DNA of 64,000 bases. Source: Herbihabitans rhizosphaerae. GTDB taxonomy: Bacteria > Actinomycetota > Actinomycetes > Mycobacteriales > Pseudonocardiaceae. Positions within the stretch are counted from its first letter, which is position 1. The number at the start of each line of letters is the position of its first letter. Below the pieces are notes generated by a model that was not told the DNA's origin, searched no databases, and saw only the letters and a program-made list of their open reading frames with translations. Below, piece after piece: positions 11,847 through 20,209 of this stretch. The stretch spans positions 1-64,000 of the forward strand of contig NZ_SGWQ01000007.1 of NCBI RefSeq assembly GCF_004216555.1, given 5' to 3'. Both the position numbers and the translations under genes were made by a program.

Positions 11847-13432
11847 CATCGGAGGACACGCGCGACGCCGATGTCGCGATTGTCGGATATGGCCCTGTCG
11901 GCCAGGTGCTGGCCATTCTGCTCGCGCAGCGCGGGTGGCGTGTGGTTGTCCTGGAAAAATGGAGCACTCCGTACACGATGCCGCGGGCGGTGTCGTTCGA
12001 TGGCGAGTCGGCCAGAATTCTGGCCGGTGCCGGGATCGACGGTGTGTTCGGTGAGATCGGTGAGCCGTCGCGCGACTACACCTGGAAGAACGCGGCCGGG
12101 GATGTGCTGCTGCACGTCGACATCGCCGAGGACGGTTACTGCGGCTGGCCCGACTCGACGTCGATGTTCCAGCCGGGGCTGGAGGAGGCGCTGGCCGATC
12201 GGGGCGCCGAACTGCCGGGCCTGGAGGTCCTGCGCGGACATGCCGTGGTCGACCTGACCGACCGTGGCGAGGACGTCGAACTGGTCGCGCGGGACGCCGA
12301 AGGAGACCGGCTGGCGCTCACCGCGGCGTGGGTCGTCGGCTGCGACGGCGCGAACAGCTTCGTCAGGGAGCGGATGGGGGCCACCAGCACCGATCTCGGA
12401 TTCGCCAACGACTGGTTGACCTGCGACGTGGTGATGACCGAGCCCCGGGAATTCGCGCCGAACAACCTTCAGGTGTGCGATCCGGCCCGGCCATGCACGG
12501 CGGTGTCTGCCGGGCCGGGACACAGGCGCTGGGAGTTCATGCGTCTGCCCGACGAGAGCCGGGAGGAGTTCGACGATGTCGCCACCGCGTGGCGGCTGCT
12601 CGCGCCGTTCGACGTCACCCCGGACAACGCCGTCCTGCGACGGCATGCCGTGTACACGTTCCAGGCGCGGTTCGTCGACCGGTGGCGGGCGGGGCGGCTG
12701 TTGCTGGCCGGCGACGCCGCGCACCTGATGCCGCCGTTCGCCGGGCAGGGCATGTGCTCGGGATTCCGGGACGCCGCGAACGCGGCGTGGAAGCTCGATC
12801 TGGTGCTACGCGGCCGGGCGCACGAGTCGCTGCTGGACACGTACACCGTCGAGCGCCGCAAGCACGTGCAACACGCCATCACGATGTCGGTCAACCTCGG
12901 CCGGGTGATCTGCCAGCCGGACCCGGCCGCGGCGGCCGACCGGGACGCGGCGATGCTGGCCAACCGGCGACGCACGGCGGGCACGGCCGGCGAGCCCGCC
13001 GTGTACCAACCGCTGACCGACGGTCTGTTGTGGAAGCACCGGGACGCCGTGGCGGCGCTGCGCGGCAGGCTGGTGCCGCAGGGCACGGTCGCCGCGGACG
13101 GTCACTCCGGCCCGTTCGACGACGTGGTCGGCCGGGGTTTCGTGCTCATGACCGTCGACTCGCCGGAACGGCTCGCGCCGGGCAGGCTCGCCCTGTTGGC
13201 GGACCTCGGTGCGCATGTGGTCCAGATCGTGCCCGCGACGGAAGAAGGTCACGGGGCGTCGGCCGTGCGGGACGTGGACGAGGTGTACCTGCCGTACTTC
13301 TCGGCGTCCGGAGCCCGGTGGGTGCTGGTGCGGCCGGACTTCTACGTGTTCGGCGCGGTGGCCGACGAGAGCGCGGCGGAGGACCTTGTCGGCGGGCTCG
13401 GTCAACGGCTGGGGATGCCCCTGGCCGTGTGA
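11843..13432 (+). CDS. FAD-dependent aromatic monooxygenase (MhpA/rif-orf19-like)
   Basis: This is a class A flavoprotein hydroxylase of about 529 residues. It shows the N-terminal dinucleotide motif VAIVGYGPVG, the central GCDGANS (DG motif) and GDAAHLMPPFAGQGMCSG (GD motif, FAD ribityl contact). I chose the GTG at 11843 because it places GxGxxG about 15 residues from the N-terminus and overlaps the amide synthase stop as GTGA, typical of coupling; the frame is open further upstream without a plausible start. In rifamycin the homologous Rif-Orf19 hydroxylates the bound intermediate so that the naphthalene ring can form. If the same holds here, the product is a naphthalenoid ansamycin. A tailoring hydroxylase role is the alternative. 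Confidence 0.9.
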   Translation: MTSEDTRDADVAIVGYGPVGQVLAILLAQRGWRVVVLEKWSTPYTMPRAVSFDGESARILAGAGIDGVFGEIGEPSRDYTWKNAAGDVLLHVDIAEDGYCGWPDSTSMFQPGLEEALADRGAELPGLEVLRGHAVVDLTDRGEDVELVARDAEGDRLALTAAWVVGCDGANSFVRERMGATSTDLGFANDWLTCDVVMTEPREFAPNNLQVCDPARPCTAVSAGPGHRRWEFMRLPDESREEFDDVATAWRLLAPFDVTPDNAVLRRHAVYTFQARFVDRWRAGRLLLAGDAAHLMPPFAGQGMCSGFRDAANAAWKLDLVLRGRAHESLLDTYTVERRKHVQHAITMSVNLGRVICQPDPAAAADRDAAMLANRRRTAGTAGEPAVYQPLTDGLLWKHRDAVAALRGRLVPQGTVAADGHSGPFDDVVGRGFVLMTVDSPERLAPGRLALLADLGAHVVQIVPATEEGHGASAVRDVDEVYLPYFSASGARWVLVRPDFYVFGAVADESAAEDLVGGLGQRLGMPLAV

Positions 13433-13493
13433 TCGTGCCGACGGCGGAGCGCCGTGGCTACGGGTACGGCCGGGGCGGAGCTATGGTCGAACC

Positions 13494-13973
13494 ATGGCGA
13501 CGACGGCTCCGGTGTCACTCGAGACCGACCTGTTGTTCTTGTTGTCGTGGGCAGGGCATGCGCTCGCGACCGAGCAGACGGTCGCCCTCGCGGACGTGGG
13601 GATCACACCTCGCGCGCATTGTGTGCTGTACAAGGCGGTGGAGGGCGACGGTCTCACCCAGACGCGGCTGGCCCAGGTGTGCGGCCTGGACAAGACGACG
13701 ATGGTGGCGACGGTCGACGAGCTCGAGCGAAAGGGGCTTGCCCGCCGCGAGCCGGCCCCTGAGGATCGCCGCGCGCGGATCATCGTGGTGACGCCCGAGG
13801 GGGCGGAGGTGTTGGCCCGGGCGACTCGGATCGTGGCTCGCATTCAGGCCGATGTGCTCGAGCATCTTCCGGAGGATCTCCGGCGAAGTGTCGTCGAGGG
13901 TCTGACGCGCCTGGTCGACGGGCGGCTGGCCAGTCCGGCGGTCTGCGATCGGCCGCCGAGAAGGCGCGGATAA
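13494..13973 (+). CDS. MarR-family transcriptional regulator
   Basis: This 159-residue protein has the MarR winged-helix layout: a dimerisation helix, a recognition region (LAQVCGLDKTTMVATVDELERKG) and a wing with the DRRARI signature (DxRAxxI in the family). The ATG at 13494 gives the standard MarR length; the frame extends further upstream into the monooxygenase gene without domain support. It sits just before an MFS exporter on the same strand, a common pairing in which the regulator represses the pump until the product or an intermediate binds. The 83-bp gap before the exporter, with an AT-richer stretch and TAGGGT at 14013-14018, is the likely promoter and operator, though no clear operator could be picked out. 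Confidence 0.9.
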   Translation: MATTAPVSLETDLLFLLSWAGHALATEQTVALADVGITPRAHCVLYKAVEGDGLTQTRLAQVCGLDKTTMVATVDELERKGLARREPAPEDRRARIIVVTPEGAEVLARATRIVARIQADVLEHLPEDLRRSVVEGLTRLVDGRLASPAVCDRPPRRRG

Positions 13974-14056
13974 TTTGATCGAGAAGAGATAGTTCGACTT
14001 CGGATAATCTGCTAGGGTCGCTTCTGATGTGATGACGATCAGGAGGCGACCGAGGG

Positions 14057-15601
14057 ATGACGTCAATCGCTAACGGCCGATCGCGCTGGCTGGCGTTCAC
14101 CGTGCTGTGTTCCGTGCAGCTGATGGTGATCATCGATACGAGCATCGTGAACATCGCGCTGCGGTCCATCAAGACCGATCTGGGGTTCTCGGACTCCGCC
14201 CTTTCCTGGGTGGTCAACGCGTACACGATCGCCTTCGGTGGTCTGTTGCTCGTGTCCGGGCGGCTCGGTGACCTCATCGGCCGCAAGCGGATGTTCCTCG
14301 CGGGAATCGTGGTGTTCACCGTCGCGTCCACGCTGTGTGGCCTCGCGCAGAACCAGGAGATGCTGATCATCGCCCGGTTCGTGCAGGGGGCCGGCGCCGC
14401 GATGGCGGCCGCCGTGGTGATGGGGATCGTGATCACGATCTTCCGCGAACCGCAGCAACTGGGTAAGGCGATCGCCGCGTTCAGTTTCATAGCGGCGGCC
14501 GGGGGATCGGTAGGTGTGCTCGCCGGCGGCCTGCTCACCGACAGCATCAGCTGGCACTGGGTCTTCTTCATCAACGTGCCGATCGGTATCGCCGCGGTGG
14601 TGTTCGGCATCCCGCTGATCGAGTCGGATCGGGGGCTCGGCTTCGACAAGGGCGTCGACCTGATCGGCGGCGCGTTGGTCACCGCCGGTCTCATGCTGGG
14701 CGTGTACACGATCGTCAAGGTGACCGACTACGGCTGGGGCTCGGCGCACACGTTGGGCCTTGGCGCGGTGTCGGCCGTCCTGCTGGCGCTGTTCGTCGTG
14801 CGCCAGGCGATGGCGTCCGACCCGCTGGTCCCGTTGCGCCTGTTCAGGTCGCGCAACATGTCCGGGGCGAATATCGTCCAACTGCTGCTCGTCGCCGGGA
14901 TGTTCGGGTTCAACTTCCTCGGCGCGCTCTATCTGCAGTTGGTGCTCAACTACTCGCCGACCGTGGCGAGCTTCGCGTTCTTGCCGGTCGCTCTGGTGCT
15001 CGCGGTGGTCTCGCTGGGCATGTCCGCCCGCCTGAACACCCGCTACGGCCCACGGAATGTGTTGCTCGTGGGCCTGCTGTTCATCGCTGCGGCGCTCGCG
15101 CTCGCGGCGAGGGCACCGGTGCAGGCGGACTACGTGATCGACGTGCTGCCGATGGCGGTGCTGCTCGGTCTCGGTGCCGGTCTCGCGATGCCGGCGGTGA
15201 TGGCGCTGGCCATGTCTGGGGCGACACCACAGGACGCCGGCCTCGTCTCGGGTGTGGCGAGCACCTCCGGAATGGTCGGTGGCGCGCTCGGGCTGGCGGT
15301 GCTGACGGCGATCTCCTCAGCACGCACGCAGACCGAGGTGACCGACGGAGTGGATCCGAAGTCGGCCCTCAACAGCGGCTTCCACCTGGCGTTCGGCGTC
15401 TCGGCGGCACTTGTGGTGGCTGCGGTGATCATCGGCTTCTTCGTCCTGGAGTCCACCCCGCCGCAGCAGGGTCTGCCCGGTGGGCCGCCGCCTGGCGAGG
15501 GCGAGGAGGCACCGGAGGCGGTTGCCGGTGCCGAGGAGTCCTCGGCGGACGCGCTGCCGGAAGGGGCGTCCGTCGACGCCGCGGACGAGGTCCGTTCCTG
15601 A
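14057..15601 (+). CDS. MFS drug exporter, DHA2 (EmrB/QacA) family
   Basis: This 514-residue integral membrane transporter has about 14 hydrophobic segments, as expected for the DHA2 family. TM1 carries VIIDTSIVNIAL (the D...IVNVAL family motif), and the TM2-TM3 loop has GRLGDLIGRKR (MFS motif A). The C-terminal 50 residues are a hydrophilic Glu/Ala/Gly-rich tail. GATCAGGAGG lies upstream of the ATG, with AGGAGG as the ribosome-binding site. Its place beside a MarR regulator inside the PKS cluster suggests self-resistance export of the polyketide, comparable to RifP in the rifamycin cluster; the substrate is inference. Confidence 0.92.
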   Translation: MTSIANGRSRWLAFTVLCSVQLMVIIDTSIVNIALRSIKTDLGFSDSALSWVVNAYTIAFGGLLLVSGRLGDLIGRKRMFLAGIVVFTVASTLCGLAQNQEMLIIARFVQGAGAAMAAAVVMGIVITIFREPQQLGKAIAAFSFIAAAGGSVGVLAGGLLTDSISWHWVFFINVPIGIAAVVFGIPLIESDRGLGFDKGVDLIGGALVTAGLMLGVYTIVKVTDYGWGSAHTLGLGAVSAVLLALFVVRQAMASDPLVPLRLFRSRNMSGANIVQLLLVAGMFGFNFLGALYLQLVLNYSPTVASFAFLPVALVLAVVSLGMSARLNTRYGPRNVLLVGLLFIAAALALAARAPVQADYVIDVLPMAVLLGLGAGLAMPAVMALAMSGATPQDAGLVSGVASTSGMVGGALGLAVLTAISSARTQTEVTDGVDPKSALNSGFHLAFGVSAALVVAAVIIGFFVLESTPPQQGLPGGPPPGEGEEAPEAVAGAEESSADALPEGASVDAADEVRS

Positions 15602-15674
15602 GAATTCGCATGGCCCGGACGGGTGAGTGGGTGCTCGAGTCAATTCGAAACATTTGTGATGGGAGAGAGAACGC

Positions 15675-16238
15675 ATGACGAACGTGGCCATCATTATAGG
15701 GAGCACTCGACCAGGGCGAAACGGTGAGACTGTTGCGCGCTGGGTGCACGATGTCGCCGTTAAGCGTGACGACGCCAAGTTCGAGGTCGTCGACCTGAAG
15801 GATTTCGACCTGCCGCTGCTCGACGAGATGATGCCGGCGAGTCTCGGACAGTACGCGAACGAGCACACCAAGAGGTGGGCAGCCAAGGTCGATGAGTTCG
15901 ATGCCTTTGTTTTCGTGACGCCTGAGTACAACCACTCGACGTCTGGAGCGCTGAAGAACGCGATCGACTTCGTCGGCCGTGAATGGGCCAACAAGGCCTG
16001 CGGGTTCGTCAGCTACGGGACGAACGGTGGCACCAGGGCGGTGGAGCACCTTCGCCTCGTGATGGGGGAGCTGCAGGTCGCGGACGTTCGCGCGCAGGTC
16101 GCGCTGTCGCTGTTCACGGACTTCGAGAACTTCACTGTGTTCAAGCCCGGTGCGCACCAGGAGGAGACCCTGACCCAGGTGCTCGACCAGGTTGTCGCGT
16201 GGGGCGAGGCGCTCAAGGTGGTCCGCGCGCCCAACTGA
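15675..16238 (+). CDS. NADPH-dependent FMN/quinone reductase
   Basis: This 187-residue flavodoxin-fold protein of the NADPH-dependent FMN reductase family has the phosphate-binding loop GSTRPGRNGE near the N-terminus and the signature PEYNHSTSGALKNAIDF. It may supply reduced flavin to an oxygenase or reduce a quinone. Next to an aromatic monooxygenase in an ansamycin-like cluster, reduction of a naphthoquinone-type product or protection from redox cycling is plausible, but that is inference. The ribosome-binding site GGGAGAGAGA precedes the ATG. The 73-bp gap from the MFS gene may hold its own promoter. Confidence 0.9.
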   Translation: MTNVAIIIGSTRPGRNGETVARWVHDVAVKRDDAKFEVVDLKDFDLPLLDEMMPASLGQYANEHTKRWAAKVDEFDAFVFVTPEYNHSTSGALKNAIDFVGREWANKACGFVSYGTNGGTRAVEHLRLVMGELQVADVRAQVALSLFTDFENFTVFKPGAHQEETLTQVLDQVVAWGEALKVVRAPN

Positions 16239-16311
16239 GCTTTGGTTACGGATATTCATCACCGGTCGCGTCCGCTCGTGCGGCCGCGACCGGCTCATTG
16301 AATGGATGGCT

Positions 16312-17499
16312 ATGGGAAGTAGAATCCTGTTCCTGAGTATTCCTGCCAGTGGTCACGTATTTCCAACAATCAGTATTGTCGACGAACTCGTGAAGCGGAG
16401 GAACGAGGTTCACTACACCGCTGTCGGGCAACATGCGGAAACGATCGCTGAAACGGGCGCCACCGTCATATCGTATGACTCGGTCGACCCGGTGAGCGTG
16501 GTGACAAGTGACGATTCCGGCCGCGCGCCGCTGGCGTTCTTGCAGGAGAACATCGCGATGCTCGGCGCGATAGAGTCTCATTTCGGCGAGAATCCGCCGG
16601 ACCTCATCGCCTACGACGGCGTGGCGGCGCAGGCCGGCCGGGTGCTTGCGAAGAAGTGGGATCGACCAGCGGTTCAGCTCTCCCCGGTGTTCGCGTCCAA
16701 CGAGCACTACTCGTTCGTCGAGAAGATGATGGAGGCCGCTGGGCCGGTGGACACCGCCAACCCGGCCATGGCCGGGTTCGGCCGGCTCCTGGGCGAGCTG
16801 CTGGCGTCGAACGGGCTCGAGGTCTCGATACCTGAGTTCATGCAGGCGACCGAGAACCTCAACATCGTCTTCGTGCCGCGGGAATTCCAGCCGATGGGCG
16901 AGACGTTCGACGAGCGGTTCGTGTTCGTCGGGCCCTGCCTCGGCGAGCGCGCGTTCCTCGGCGAGTGGGAACCGCCCCAGGACGACCGGCCTTTGGTGCT
17001 CGTGTCGCTGGGCACCGTCAACAACCGCGACGCGTCCTTCTTTGGACGCTGTGTCGAGGCGTTCGGCGATCTCCCGTGGCGCGTGGTCATCTCGGTGGGC
17101 GGCGGCATCGACCCCGCCACCCTCGGGCCACTGCCGGACAATGTCGAGGTGCACCGGTTCATCCCGCACCTGAAGGTGCTCGAGCACGCGTCGGCCGCGG
17201 TGATCCACGGCGGGATGGGGACTCTGATGGAGACGCTGCACTTCGGCTGTCCGACGGTGGTCGTGCCACCGTTCCCGGACGTGATCCCCAACGCGGATCG
17301 GGTGGCCGAGTTGAAGCTCGGCATCGCGCTGCGTCCCGACGACCTGACGCCGGAGCGGCTGCGTGCCGCCCTGCTCGAGGTCGTCGAGGACCGGACCGTG
17401 CTGGAGAGGCTTGCGGAGATGCGGGCGCACACTCGCGCGGCCGGCGGCGCGGTGCGGGCCGCCGACGAGATCGAGGCTTACCTCGGGCGAATCGGCTGA
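16312..17499 (+). CDS. Macrolide-type (GT1/MGT) glycosyltransferase
   Basis: This GT-B glycosyltransferase of about 395 residues has an N-terminal acceptor domain (ILFLSIPASGHVFPT) and a C-terminal nucleotide-sugar domain with VLVSLGTV and the donor-site stretch HASAAVIHGGMGTLMETL followed by GCPTVVVPPFPD. Family members move a sugar from an NDP- or UDP-sugar onto macrolides and other aglycones, sometimes for self-resistance. The start is uncertain: in-frame ATGs lie at 16306 and 16312, and neither has a strong ribosome-binding site. It ends 12 bp from the convergent epimerase gene. The glycosyltransferase plus sugar epimerase suggests that the polyketide or a protective derivative is glycosylated. 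Confidence 0.88.
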   Translation: MGSRILFLSIPASGHVFPTISIVDELVKRRNEVHYTAVGQHAETIAETGATVISYDSVDPVSVVTSDDSGRAPLAFLQENIAMLGAIESHFGENPPDLIAYDGVAAQAGRVLAKKWDRPAVQLSPVFASNEHYSFVEKMMEAAGPVDTANPAMAGFGRLLGELLASNGLEVSIPEFMQATENLNIVFVPREFQPMGETFDERFVFVGPCLGERAFLGEWEPPQDDRPLVLVSLGTVNNRDASFFGRCVEAFGDLPWRVVISVGGGIDPATLGPLPDNVEVHRFIPHLKVLEHASAAVIHGGMGTLMETLHFGCPTVVVPPFPDVIPNADRVAELKLGIALRPDDLTPERLRAALLEVVEDRTVLERLAEMRAHTRAAGGAVRAADEIEAYLGRIG

Positions 17500-17511
17500 C
17501 CTCGGCGGTGG

Positions 17512-18528
17512 TCAGCGCGAGGGTGCGTTGGCCGCCGCCACCGGCTGTTCGGTTCCACCGCCGGACCGGTTGTCCAGGTACCACGACACGGTCTGCTCGA
17601 GCCCGTCCCGCAAAGAGCGCGGCGTGAAGTCGACGATCTCGTCGAACCGGGTGAGATCCAGTAGGCGGCTCGAGGAACCGGTGGGCTTGTCCAGGTCGAG
17701 CCGGACGCGGACAGGGCGATCGAGAATGGCGAACAGCATTTCGGCGAGCTCGACCATCGATACCGGTTCCGGTGCTCCGATATTCAGCGTCTGATGTTTG
17801 TTCGTCTCCACCATTCGCAACGTGGCCGATACCAGGTCCTCGACGTGAACGAATGTTCTGGTCTGGCGCCCGGTTCCCCAGATCTCTACTTCTTCGCCGG
17901 ACACGATCCTGGTGATCATGTTCGGTATTACCCGGCTTATGGTGCCGCCGAAGCTGTCCCGAGGGCCGTATACGTTGGTTGGTCGCGGTAGAAAGACCCG
18001 CATGCCGAACTGACTCCGGTGCAGATCGGCCAAAATCTCGGTGAATATCTTCGAAAGTCGGTAGCCGTTCGTGGAGTACTCCATGTGCTCCCGGTAGTCC
18101 TCGTCCTCGTTGACCGGCCCGCTGGACTTCGCCGTGTACACCTCGGCCGAGCTGATCATGACCACGTCGTCCACGCTCGTACGGCGGGCACAGTTCAGGA
18201 TGTTGGAGGCGATCCGCAGGTTGGCGTCCAGGATCTCCGCGGAATGCTTGGTCTTGAACTCGGTGTTTCCGTCGAGCGCCGCGCAGTGCACGATCGCGTC
18301 GATGCGGGGCGCCACGTACTTGCACGCCGCGAGCAACTCGCCCTGATCGAGCAGGTCTATCCGCAGCGGCCGAGAATTCGCGGAGGTGCGTCGCCGGGCG
18401 TCGCCGTTTCGATGGATGCTGATGACGTTGGCATTCCTGAGTGCCAGTTGTTCGACGAAATGGGAGCCGATGAAGCCGTTCGCGCCGGTGACCATTACGG
18501 TCTTTCCTGACCATCGTGAGTTCTGCAT
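17512..18528 (-). CDS. NAD-dependent epimerase/dehydratase (extended SDR)
   Basis: This extended short-chain dehydrogenase has the Rossmann motif TGANGFIGSHF at the N-terminus, a catalytic Ser in MISSAEVY, YxxxK as GYRLSK, and the PRPTNVYGPRD segment that lines the sugar-nucleotide site in NDP-sugar epimerases and dehydratases. It probably remodels an NDP-sugar for the neighbouring glycosyltransferase; substrate and exact reaction cannot be told from sequence. ATG at 18528 gives about 338 residues with the Rossmann loop close to the start; ATG at 18543 is also in frame, and neither has a good ribosome-binding site. Its promoter region holds a perfect 18-bp palindrome and a CCCCTA motif. Confidence 0.87.
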   Translation of the reverse strand: MQNSRWSGKTVMVTGANGFIGSHFVEQLALRNANVISIHRNGDARRRTSANSRPLRIDLLDQGELLAACKYVAPRIDAIVHCAALDGNTEFKTKHSAEILDANLRIASNILNCARRTSVDDVVMISSAEVYTAKSSGPVNEDEDYREHMEYSTNGYRLSKIFTEILADLHRSQFGMRVFLPRPTNVYGPRDSFGGTISRVIPNMITRIVSGEEVEIWGTGRQTRTFVHVEDLVSATLRMVETNKHQTLNIGAPEPVSMVELAEMLFAILDRPVRVRLDLDKPTGSSSRLLDLTRFDEIVDFTPRSLRDGLEQTVSWYLDNRSGGGTEQPVAAANAPSR

Positions 18529-18544
18529 GGCGATCCATTTCATC

Positions 18545-18562
18545 GTTGTTGTAGACAACAAC
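18545..18562. promoter_or_regulatory. Perfect inverted repeat in the epimerase/ROK divergent promoter region
   Basis: The sequence GTTGTTGTAGACAACAAC is an 8-bp inverted repeat with a 2-bp centre, 16 bp upstream of the epimerase ATG at 18528; the alternative ATG at 18543 would abut it. It looks like an operator for a dimeric regulator placed to block epimerase initiation. No candidate regulator is implied by sequence alone. Confidence 0.45.
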
Positions 18563-18565
18563 GAA

Positions 18566-18602
18566 CGCTAGCTATTCCTAGCGGAATCAAGTAACCCCCT
18601 AT
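18566..18602. promoter_or_regulatory. Hairpin and CCCCCTA motif upstream of ROK kinase and epimerase
   Basis: CGCTAG and CTAGCG (18566-18583) form a perfect 6-bp stem around a 6-nt loop. Immediately downstream is AACCCCCTAT (18593-18602). The same CCCCTA core recurs in the promoter regions of the flavin oxidase and propeller genes, and a related AACCCCCT before the LAL gene, so this is a candidate pathway-activator box. Confidence 0.4.
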
Positions 18603-18722
18603 ATTGCCCGTAGACGTCGACGATGGGTATCGAGTTACCGCCCGATGGGTGTCGCCGTGCAATGCTCGGAAAAGTAATGAGGACGGCGGGCCGGTAGCGG
18701 CGCGGCAATCCGGGGAGTCGAC

Positions 18723-19631
18723 ATCGGATACATTGGTATCGACGTGGGCGGCACCAAAGTCGCGATACGCGTCGAGGATGGTGCCACGTCGAGGGAGACC
18801 ACGTTCCTCTGGGTGGACGCCGGCGATCCCGCGCGCGACGTCGCCGCCTTGTCAGACAGGCTCACCACGATGTTCGGCGAGAGTCGCGGCTCTGTCCGTG
18901 CCGTCGGCGTGGCGATGCCGGCGACCCTGAACCGTGACGGCCGTGTGATCGCCTGGCCCGGCCGCCCGTCCTGGGTCGGGATCGAGGTGCACGCGGCGCT
19001 CGACGCGCTGTTCCCGGGAACCGTCGTTCGCTACGCCGACGACGGCGACCTCGCCGCGGTCGCCGAGGCCGACGCGATCGGCGCCCGCGATGTGGTCTAC
19101 CTCGGGGTCGGTACCGGCGTCGGTGGCGGCGTTGTGCTCGACGGCAGGTCGTTGCCCGGACCCGACGCCGGCTCCTGTGAGGTCGGGCACCTGATCGTGG
19201 ACCGCTCGGGCGCGGTGTGCGACTGCGGCCGGCGTGGCTGTCTGCAGGGGCAGGCGTCCGGGCCGGCGACGTTGCGGCGCGCGGCCGAATCGCGCGGCGA
19301 GGAGGTCACCTTCTTCGCTCTGCGCGACGCCTGGCTGGCGCGTGCGCCGTGGGCCGTTTCGGCCGTGCGGGACAGCTGTGCCTCGATCGCCGCCGCGGTG
19401 ATCGGCCTCGCTGAACTGGTCGGGGTTCCGCACGCGGTGATCGGCGGCGGATTCGCCAGCTCTCTTCCCGGGTTCACCGACGAGGTGGCCACGCAGATCG
19501 CCGACCTGCGCCGGGCGGGCGTGCCGACACCACGGGTGACCGAGGCGGTGTTCGGCGGGCTGTCGTCGTTGCGCGGCGCGGTCCTGCTCGCACGCCGGTC
19601 GCCGACGGCGTTCCGGGCGGCCACGGCATGA
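18723..19631 (+). CDS. ROK-family sugar kinase (candidate kanosamine kinase, RifN-like)
   Basis: This ROK kinase has the ATP phosphate motif IGIDVGGTK at the very N-terminus, a catalytic-Asp segment (YADDGDLAAVAEA) and the zinc signature H...CDCGRRGC. The only ordinary start codon in frame, GTG 18744, would delete the conserved Asp of DVGGTK. No ATG, GTG or TTG exists between that point and a stop at 18678. I therefore place the start at ATC 18723, 5 nt after GGGGAG, giving 302 residues. In ansamycin clusters a ROK enzyme (RifN) phosphorylates kanosamine for AHBA starter synthesis; length and context fit, but glucokinase or a regulator-like ROK is possible. The stop overlaps the next gene as ATGA. 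Confidence 0.82.
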   Translation: MGYIGIDVGGTKVAIRVEDGATSRETTFLWVDAGDPARDVAALSDRLTTMFGESRGSVRAVGVAMPATLNRDGRVIAWPGRPSWVGIEVHAALDALFPGTVVRYADDGDLAAVAEADAIGARDVVYLGVGTGVGGGVVLDGRSLPGPDAGSCEVGHLIVDRSGAVCDCGRRGCLQGQASGPATLRRAAESRGEEVTFFALRDAWLARAPWAVSAVRDSCASIAAAVIGLAELVGVPHAVIGGGFASSLPGFTDEVATQIADLRRAGVPTPRVTEAVFGGLSSLRGAVLLARRSPTAFRAATA

Positions 19632-20194
19632 GCGGGCGGCCGGCCAGGCGCGGCTCGATCGTGGCCGCGGTCGTCGTGCTCGTCGCGCTCGTGATCGCCG
19701 GCGCCGGTGTGGTCGCGACGCTGAACGACTCCGGCGACCAGACAGCCTCGACGTCGGCCACCCTCGATGGGCTCACCGCCGCGGTGCGGGAAGCCGGCTG
19801 GGCGTCGATGGAGAGCCACAACATGGACAGCGGATCCGGCATGTTCCAGATGCCGGCGCAGATGATGCCCGGCGCGCCGGAGGGCGACGAGATGCGTCTT
19901 GGCGTGCGGATCACGCTGACCAACCCGAGCCGGCGGATCATGGAATTCGATCTCGCCGACGAGTTCGTGCTCGCCGGAGGCACCGGTGAACCGCCACGCC
20001 CGCACTCGGACACCTTCGGCCGGTTGGCCCGGCTGAACCCCGGCGCCGCGGTCGACGGGGTCATCTACTTCGACACGATCGTCCCGGGTCCGCAAGCCGA
20101 GCCGCTGAGGCTGGTGTGGAACCGGGGCGGGCGAGAGGCCTCGCTGGCCGTTCCGCTGCGCGGGGCTCCGGCCGGCCATCCGCACGGCTCCTAA
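19628..20194 (+). CDS. Membrane-anchored Met-rich protein of copper-oxidase operon
   Basis: I do not recognise a named family for this 188-residue protein. A single N-terminal hydrophobic segment (about residues 10-32) would anchor it in the membrane with an extracytoplasmic remainder. A stretch near residues 57-80 is rich in Met and His (MESHNM, MFQMPAQMM), resembling soft-metal ligands. The C-terminal 90 residues have a beta-rich pattern (RLGVRITLTNPS, then FDLADEFVL) like secreted Ig-fold domains such as DUF4352; that match is weak. It overlaps the ROK gene by 4 bp and lies 15 bp before the giant multicopper oxidase, so a role in copper delivery or assembly of that enzyme is the natural guess. 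Confidence 0.75.
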   Translation: MSGRPARRGSIVAAVVVLVALVIAGAGVVATLNDSGDQTASTSATLDGLTAAVREAGWASMESHNMDSGSGMFQMPAQMMPGAPEGDEMRLGVRITLTNPSRRIMEFDLADEFVLAGGTGEPPRPHSDTFGRLARLNPGAAVDGVIYFDTIVPGPQAEPLRLVWNRGGREASLAVPLRGAPAGHPHGS

Positions 20195-20209
20195 GGAACT
20201 GGAGACTCG

